Assembly: GCA_030151165.1 (NCBI GenBank)
Contig: JASLEM010000579.1
Span: 1 to 8,992 of the forward strand
DNA from: Burkholderiaceae bacterium
Lineage (GTDB): Bacteria; Pseudomonadota; Gammaproteobacteria; Burkholderiales; Burkholderiaceae
Length of the DNA: 8,992 nt
Direction: 5' to 3'
Under the pieces are notes generated by a model. The model searched no databases, had not been told where the DNA came from, and saw only the letters and a program-made list of their open reading frames with translations. Positions 5,948-8,992 of the stretch are shown here, piece by piece (the stretch's first letter is position 1; each line of letters starts with the position of its first letter). The position numbers and the translations under genes were made by a program.

Positions 5948-6610
5948 ATGACGCGCGACGCGACCGCGTCGGACCGCGGCCCCAGGATCGGCCTCACCGG
6001 CGGCATCGGCAGCGGCAAGAGCACCGTCGCGCGCCGCTTCGCGGCCCTCGGCGCGCTGGTGGTCGACACCGACGCCCTCGCCCACGCGCTCACGGCCCCC
6101 GGCGGCGCGGCGCTGCCCGCGATCGCCGCGGCGTTCGGGCCCGACATGATCGGCGCGGACGGCGCCATGGATCGCGCCCGCATGCGCGCGCTGGTGTTCG
6201 CGCAGCCGGCCGAACGCGCGCGGCTCGAGGCGATCCTGCACCCGATGATCGGCGCCGCCACGCGCGAGGCCGCCGCCGCCGCGGCGCCCAGCCAGGCCGT
6301 CGTGTTCGACGTGCCGCTGCTGACCGAATCGGCCAACTGGCGCGCGCGGGTCGACCGCGTGCTCGTCGTGGACTGCACGCCGGCCACGCAGGTCGCGCGG
6401 GTCGTGCAGCGCTCGGGCTGGGCCGCGGACGCCGTCGAGCGCACGATCGCGCAGCAGGCCACGCGCGCGCAGCGGCGGGCCATCGCGGACGCGGTGATCT
6501 TCAACGACGGCCTCTCGCTGGCCGAACTGGCGCGCGCGGTGGACGCCACCTGGGCCGCGTGGCAGGCCGCGCCGGGCGTGGCGCCCCGCGACAAAGGCCC
6601 GGGCGCGTAG
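5948..6610 (+). CDS. coaE: Dephospho-CoA kinase
   Basis: CoaE phosphorylates the ribose 3'-hydroxyl of dephospho-CoA with ATP, the last step of coenzyme A synthesis, in the cytoplasm. The 220-residue protein has the P-loop GGIGSGKST at residues 18-26, followed by the DTDALAHALTAPGG segment (40-53) and the VFDVPLLTES segment, all typical of the family. It is slightly longer than the usual roughly 200 because of about 12 residues before the first beta strand and a Pro/Gly-rich tail; no in-frame alternative start lies between 5948 and the P-loop. It begins 4 bp after the pilD stop without a clear ribosome site of its own, suggesting translational coupling. Linkage pilD-coaE-zapD-yacG is common in proteobacteria. 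Confidence 0.95.
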   Translation: MTRDATASDRGPRIGLTGGIGSGKSTVARRFAALGALVVDTDALAHALTAPGGAALPAIAAAFGPDMIGADGAMDRARMRALVFAQPAERARLEAILHPMIGAATREAAAAAAPSQAVVFDVPLLTESANWRARVDRVLVVDCTPATQVARVVQRSGWAADAVERTIAQQATRAQRRAIADAVIFNDGLSLAELARAVDATWAAWQAAPGVAPRDKGPGA

Positions 6611-6616
6611 CGCGAT

Positions 6617-6647
6617 ACGCCACATCGGCGTGCAGTCCTGGTAGGAC
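6617..6647 (+). other. Two small hairpins after coaE
   Basis: ACGCC (6617-6621) pairs with GGCGT (6627-6631), and GTCCT (6635-6639) pairs with AGGAC (6643-6647) around a GGT loop. There is no T-run, so this is not a clear intrinsic terminator. The structures lie at the start of the 143-bp coaE-zapD gap and may protect or attenuate the upstream message; this is inference. Confidence 0.22.
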
Positions 6648-6701
6648 AAAGCCGCAATTGCAGGCTGATGCATCCGTGGGACCGCGCAGGCGTAACTCGT
6701 G

Positions 6702-6710
6702 TGAAACAAT
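6702..6710 (+). promoter_or_regulatory. Possible extended -10 promoter for zapD
   Basis: TGA followed by AACAAT (6705-6710) resembles an extended -10 element, with four of six matches to TATAAT. No -35 box is visible. Transcription would begin near 6717, about 37 nt before the zapD TTG. The 143-bp gap makes a separate promoter plausible, but the match is weak. Confidence 0.2.
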
Positions 6711-6753
6711 CGCGGTCACGCGCCCTGCAGCACAGCACGAATTCGAGAACGCC

Positions 6754-7509
6754 TTGGTCCTATACGAATACCCGTTCAACGAAGGCATCCGCACGATGCT
6801 TCGCCTGGAACACCTGTTCGACCGCATGGCCGGCCTCATCGCACGCGACGATCCGGTCGACCACCACTACGCGCTCGCATCGATGTTCGAGATCATGGAC
6901 GTCGCCGCGCGCGCCGACCTGAAGTCCGACGTCCTCAAGGAGCTCGATCGCCACAAGGGGCTGCTGCTGAGCTATCGCGGCAACCCGGCGATCTCCGAGG
7001 CGGCGCTGGACCTGGTGATCGACCGCATCGACGCCGCGTTCAAGGATCTCAACGAATCGCCCGGCAAGGCCGGGCAGGCGTTGACGTCCAACGAATGGCT
7101 GATGAGCATCCGCAGCCGCATCGGCATCCCGGGCGGCACCTGCGCCTTCGACCTGCCCGCGTATTTCGCGTGGCAGCAGCACCCGGCCGAGCAGCGCCGC
7201 GCCGACCTCCAGCGCTGGACGGACACGCTGGCCCCGCTCTCCGTCTCGCTGCACGTGCTGCTGGGCCTGCTGCGCGAGTCCGGCGTGCCGCACAAGGTGA
7301 TCGCCGCCGGCGGCCAGTACCAGCAGAGCCTGCCGGCCACGCGCACCTACCACCTGCTGCGCGTGAAGCTGCCGGTGGAGGCCGACCTCGTGCCCGAGAT
7401 CAGCGGCCATCGCCTGATGGTGTCGATCCGCCTGATGAAGGCCGACGCCGAAGGTCGCCTGCGCCCGTACACCGACGACCTGGGCTTCGAACTCGCGCTG
7501 TGCGCCTGA
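6754..7509 (+). CDS. zapD: Cell division protein ZapD (FtsZ-associated)
   Basis: ZapD binds FtsZ and bundles its filaments at the division site in the cytoplasm. The sequence matches the family along its length: the N-terminal LYEYPFNEGIRTMLRLEHLF helix region, ADLKSDVLKELDR, the SIRSRIGIPGGTCAFDLPAY centre, and the C-terminal ISGHRLMVSIRLM and ELALC ending. The conserved N-terminus begins before the first usable ATG (6796), so the start must be upstream. TTG at 6754 is the only alternative start codon just before it, gives 251 residues (family about 250), and has GAGAA (6745-6749) a few bases upstream. The open frame runs back into coaE but those residues are not family-like. The gene follows coaE after 143 bp and precedes yacG by 33 bp. 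Confidence 0.93.
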   Translation: MVLYEYPFNEGIRTMLRLEHLFDRMAGLIARDDPVDHHYALASMFEIMDVAARADLKSDVLKELDRHKGLLLSYRGNPAISEAALDLVIDRIDAAFKDLNESPGKAGQALTSNEWLMSIRSRIGIPGGTCAFDLPAYFAWQQHPAEQRRADLQRWTDTLAPLSVSLHVLLGLLRESGVPHKVIAAGGQYQQSLPATRTYHLLRVKLPVEADLVPEISGHRLMVSIRLMKADAEGRLRPYTDDLGFELALCA

Positions 7510-7542
7510 GCGTTCGACCCTGACCTGATTGAAGAGACGACG

Positions 7543-7761
7543 ATGAGTGGCTCCGCCATCCCGCCCGGCCTGAGCGGCCCCGAGCGCGACATCACCTGCC
7601 CCGCCTGCCGCGAGCCCTGCAAGTACGGCCCGTCGAACCCGGCGCGCCCGTTCTGCAGCATGCGGTGCAAGAACGGCGACTTCGGCGCCTGGGCCAACGA
7701 GGCCTACCGCGTCGCCGCGGCGACGAATCCGACGGACGAACAGGACTCCGAAGGCGAGTGA
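7543..7761 (+). CDS. yacG: DNA gyrase inhibitor YacG (small zinc protein)
   Basis: YacG is a small cytoplasmic zinc protein; the E. coli protein binds GyrB and inhibits gyrase. The 72-residue product has the four zinc ligands as CPAC (19-22) and C38/C42 in FCSMRCK, and the conserved GAWANEAYRV segment that follows. An additional Cys (26) lies between the two pairs and is not one of the usual ligands. An acidic tail ends the protein. The ATG at 7543 is preceded by GAAGAGA (7531-7537). It lies 33 bp after zapD, the same order as in many proteobacteria, and converges with the CoA-transferase gene. Confidence 0.94.
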   Translation: MSGSAIPPGLSGPERDITCPACREPCKYGPSNPARPFCSMRCKNGDFGAWANEAYRVAAATNPTDEQDSEGE

Positions 7762-7763
7762 GC

Positions 7764-7812
7764 CTCGCGCGCGAGTGCGCGGGCGAGACGCGTCACGCGC
7801 GCGCCGCGCGAG
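7764..7812. other. CG-alternating inverted repeat between convergent genes
   Basis: CTCGCGCG (7764-7771) and CGCGCGAG (7805-7812) form a perfect 8-bp inverted repeat spanning most of the 58-bp space between the yacG and CoA-transferase stop codons. It could act as a two-way stem that stabilises or ends both messages, but no T-runs flank it. Such repeats can also arise by chance in very GC-rich DNA. Confidence 0.25.
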
Positions 7813-7819
7813 CTGCGCC

Positions 7820-8992
7820 TCACAACGGCGCGAACATCGACTCCGCGCCCAGCCATTCGCGCAGCACTTCCTGCGTGTGCTCGCCCAGCGTCGGCGGCCC
7901 GCGGTCGTAGGCGACCGGCGACGCCGACAGCCGGATCGGATTGGCGACGCCCGGCACGCTGCCGGCCACGGCATGCGGCAGGTCGATGCGCAGCCCGCGC
8001 GCGATCACCTGCGGGTCGGCGAAGACCTCGTCGAGGCGGTTGATCGGCCCGCACGGCACGGCGGCGGTCTCGAGCGCGACGATCCATTCGCGCGTCGTGC
8101 GCATCACGGTCGTCTGGCGCAGCAGCGGGATCAGCTCGGCGCGGTGCTTCACGCGCGCGGCGTTGGTCGCGAATCGCTCGTCGCGCGCCAGCTCGGGCTT
8201 GCCCGCGACCTCGCAGAACTTCGCGAACTGGCCGTCGTTGCCGACCGCCAGGATCATGTCGCCGTCGGCGGTCGGGAAGTCCTGGTACGGCACGATGTTC
8301 GGATGCGCGTTGCCCATGCGGCGCGGCACCGTCCCGCCGATCAGGTAGTTGGCGGTCTGGTTGGCGAGGCAGGCGATCTGGACGTCCAGCAGCGCGAGGT
8401 CGATGTGCTGGCCCTCGCCGGTGCGGTCGCGGTGCGCCAGCGCGGCCAGCACGCCGACGGTCGCATAGAGGCCGGTGAGGATGTCGGTCAGCGCGACGCC
8501 GACCTTCTGCGGGCCCGCGCCCTCCTCGCCATCGGCGCGGCCGGTGACGCTCATCAGCCCGCCCATGCCCTGGATCAGGAAGTCGTAGCCGGCACGCTGC
8601 GCGTACGGGCCGGTCTGGCCGAAGCCGGTGATCGAGCAGTAGACCAGGTCCGGCTTCAGCGCCTTCAGGCTCGCGTAGTCCAACCCGTACTGCTCGAGGC
8701 CGCCGACCTTGAAGTTCTCGAGCACGACGTCCGCCTCCATCGCGAGCCGGCGCACCAGCGCGCGGCCCTCGGCGGCGGCCATGTCGATCGCGACCGAGCG
8801 CTTGTTGCGGTTCGCGCAGAAGTAGTACGCGGCGTCGCGCGTCTGCTCGCCGGCCGCGTCCTTCAGCCACGGCGGGCCCCACGAGCGCGTGTCGTCGCCC
8901 ACGCCGGGGCGTTCGACCTTCACGACGTCCGCCCCCAGGTCGGCCAGCAACTGCCCGGCCCACGGTCCCGCGAGCACGCGCGAGAGGTCGAG
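7820..8992 (-). CDS. Class III (CaiB/BaiF) CoA-transferase, 5' end cut by window edge
   Basis: Family III CoA-transferases move CoA between carboxylic acids through a covalent Asp intermediate. The minus-strand frame is open to the window edge and begins with LDLSRVLAGPWAGQLLADLG, the usual N-terminal region, so the start codon lies just outside; 390 residues are visible of an expected 400-410. Family hallmarks follow: ADVVKVERPG, NRNKRSVAIDM, LVYCSITGFGQTGPY, and the catalytic Asp in VGVALTDILTGL (codon 8483-8485). The C-terminal half contains NAHPNIVPYQDFPTADGD and a CGPINRLDEVFADPQV segment. The NIVPYQDF region reminds me of succinyl-CoA:glutarate CoA-transferase (SUGCT), so a dicarboxylate substrate is possible, but specificity cannot be read from sequence. 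The frame stops 58 bp from convergent yacG. Confidence 0.9.
   Translation of the reverse strand, partial: LDLSRVLAGPWAGQLLADLGADVVKVERPGVGDDTRSWGPPWLKDAAGEQTRDAAYYFCANRNKRSVAIDMAAAEGRALVRRLAMEADVVLENFKVGGLEQYGLDYASLKALKPDLVYCSITGFGQTGPYAQRAGYDFLIQGMGGLMSVTGRADGEEGAGPQKVGVALTDILTGLYATVGVLAALAHRDRTGEGQHIDLALLDVQIACLANQTANYLIGGTVPRRMGNAHPNIVPYQDFPTADGDMILAVGNDGQFAKFCEVAGKPELARDERFATNAARVKHRAELIPLLRQTTVMRTTREWIVALETAAVPCGPINRLDEVFADPQVIARGLRIDLPHAVAGSVPGVANPIRLSASPVAYDRGPPTLGEHTQEVLREWLGAESMFAPL

Noticed and set aside
4969..6738. 589-codon minus-strand frame across pilD and coaE
   Set aside because: It spans two well-identified genes on the other strand and has low-complexity content, so it is a by-product of high GC.
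6559..6753. N-terminal extension of zapD overlapping coaE
   Set aside because: The extra 65 residues are not like any ZapD and overlap the end of coaE; the TTG at 6754 gives the family length.
7704..8963. 419-codon minus-strand frame overlapping the CoA-transferase gene in another phase
   Set aside because: The alternate phase gives an Arg/Gly/Ala-rich product without motifs, whereas the 7820-8992 frame encodes a complete family III transferase.
1..8992. CRISPR array, insertion sequence, phage, toxin-antitoxin or defence genes
   Set aside because: I saw no spaced direct repeats, no transposase or integrase motifs, and no unexplained coding frame; every substantial real frame is assigned to a known family.

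Overview
The window looks like a core-chromosome segment of a high-GC betaproteobacterium, most likely of the order Burkholderiales. This rests on three things seen here: uniformly GC-rich third codon positions, protein sequences that read like Burkholderiales orthologues (ZapD, IspB and PilD especially), and the gene order rplU <- | -> ispB - tRNA-Pro - pilB - pilC - pilD - coaE - zapD - yacG, which I recall as conserved in that order. I cannot name a genus. I see no transposase, integrase, phage gene, CRISPR array, toxin-antitoxin pair or patch of foreign-looking codon use.

Layout. Positions 1-140 (minus) hold the first 46 codons of rplU (ribosomal protein L21). A roughly 260-bp divergent control region follows. 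It contains a near-consensus sigma-70 promoter pointing at rplU, an rplU leader of about 180 nt with two striking hairpins, and a perfect TATAAT just before ispB. The ispB-type polyprenyl diphosphate synthase gene (plus) makes the ubiquinone side chain. A tRNA-Pro(CGG) gene follows with its own candidate promoter, leader hairpin and a strong intrinsic terminator. About 200 bp of upstream region, with a perfect 7-1-7 inverted repeat, leads into pilB, pilC and pilD: the type IV pilus extension ATPase, platform protein and prepilin peptidase. Closely behind come coaE (last step of coenzyme A synthesis), zapD (FtsZ-bundling division factor, probably starting at TTG) and yacG (small zinc protein, gyrase inhibitor). 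Convergent to yacG, and cut by the right edge, is a class III (CaiB/BaiF) CoA-transferase gene on the minus strand.

How the genes relate. pilB, pilC and pilD form one functional unit: PilD processes prepilins, PilC anchors the assembly platform in the inner membrane, and PilB powers assembly. No pilin gene is present, so the pilin substrate must be encoded elsewhere. The pilD-coaE junction is 4 bp, so coaE is probably co-transcribed with the pilus genes; zapD has a 143-bp gap in front of it and may have its own promoter. ispB, the tRNA and the CoA transferase appear to be separate transcription units.

I do not find a previously undescribed enzymatic or defence system. The most interesting material is regulatory: the structured rplU leader, the mutually exclusive hairpins after the tRNA, the inverted repeat before pilB, and the uncertain start of ispB. 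An unusually long loop in PilD is also worth a look. No gene-free stretch exceeds 300 bases.
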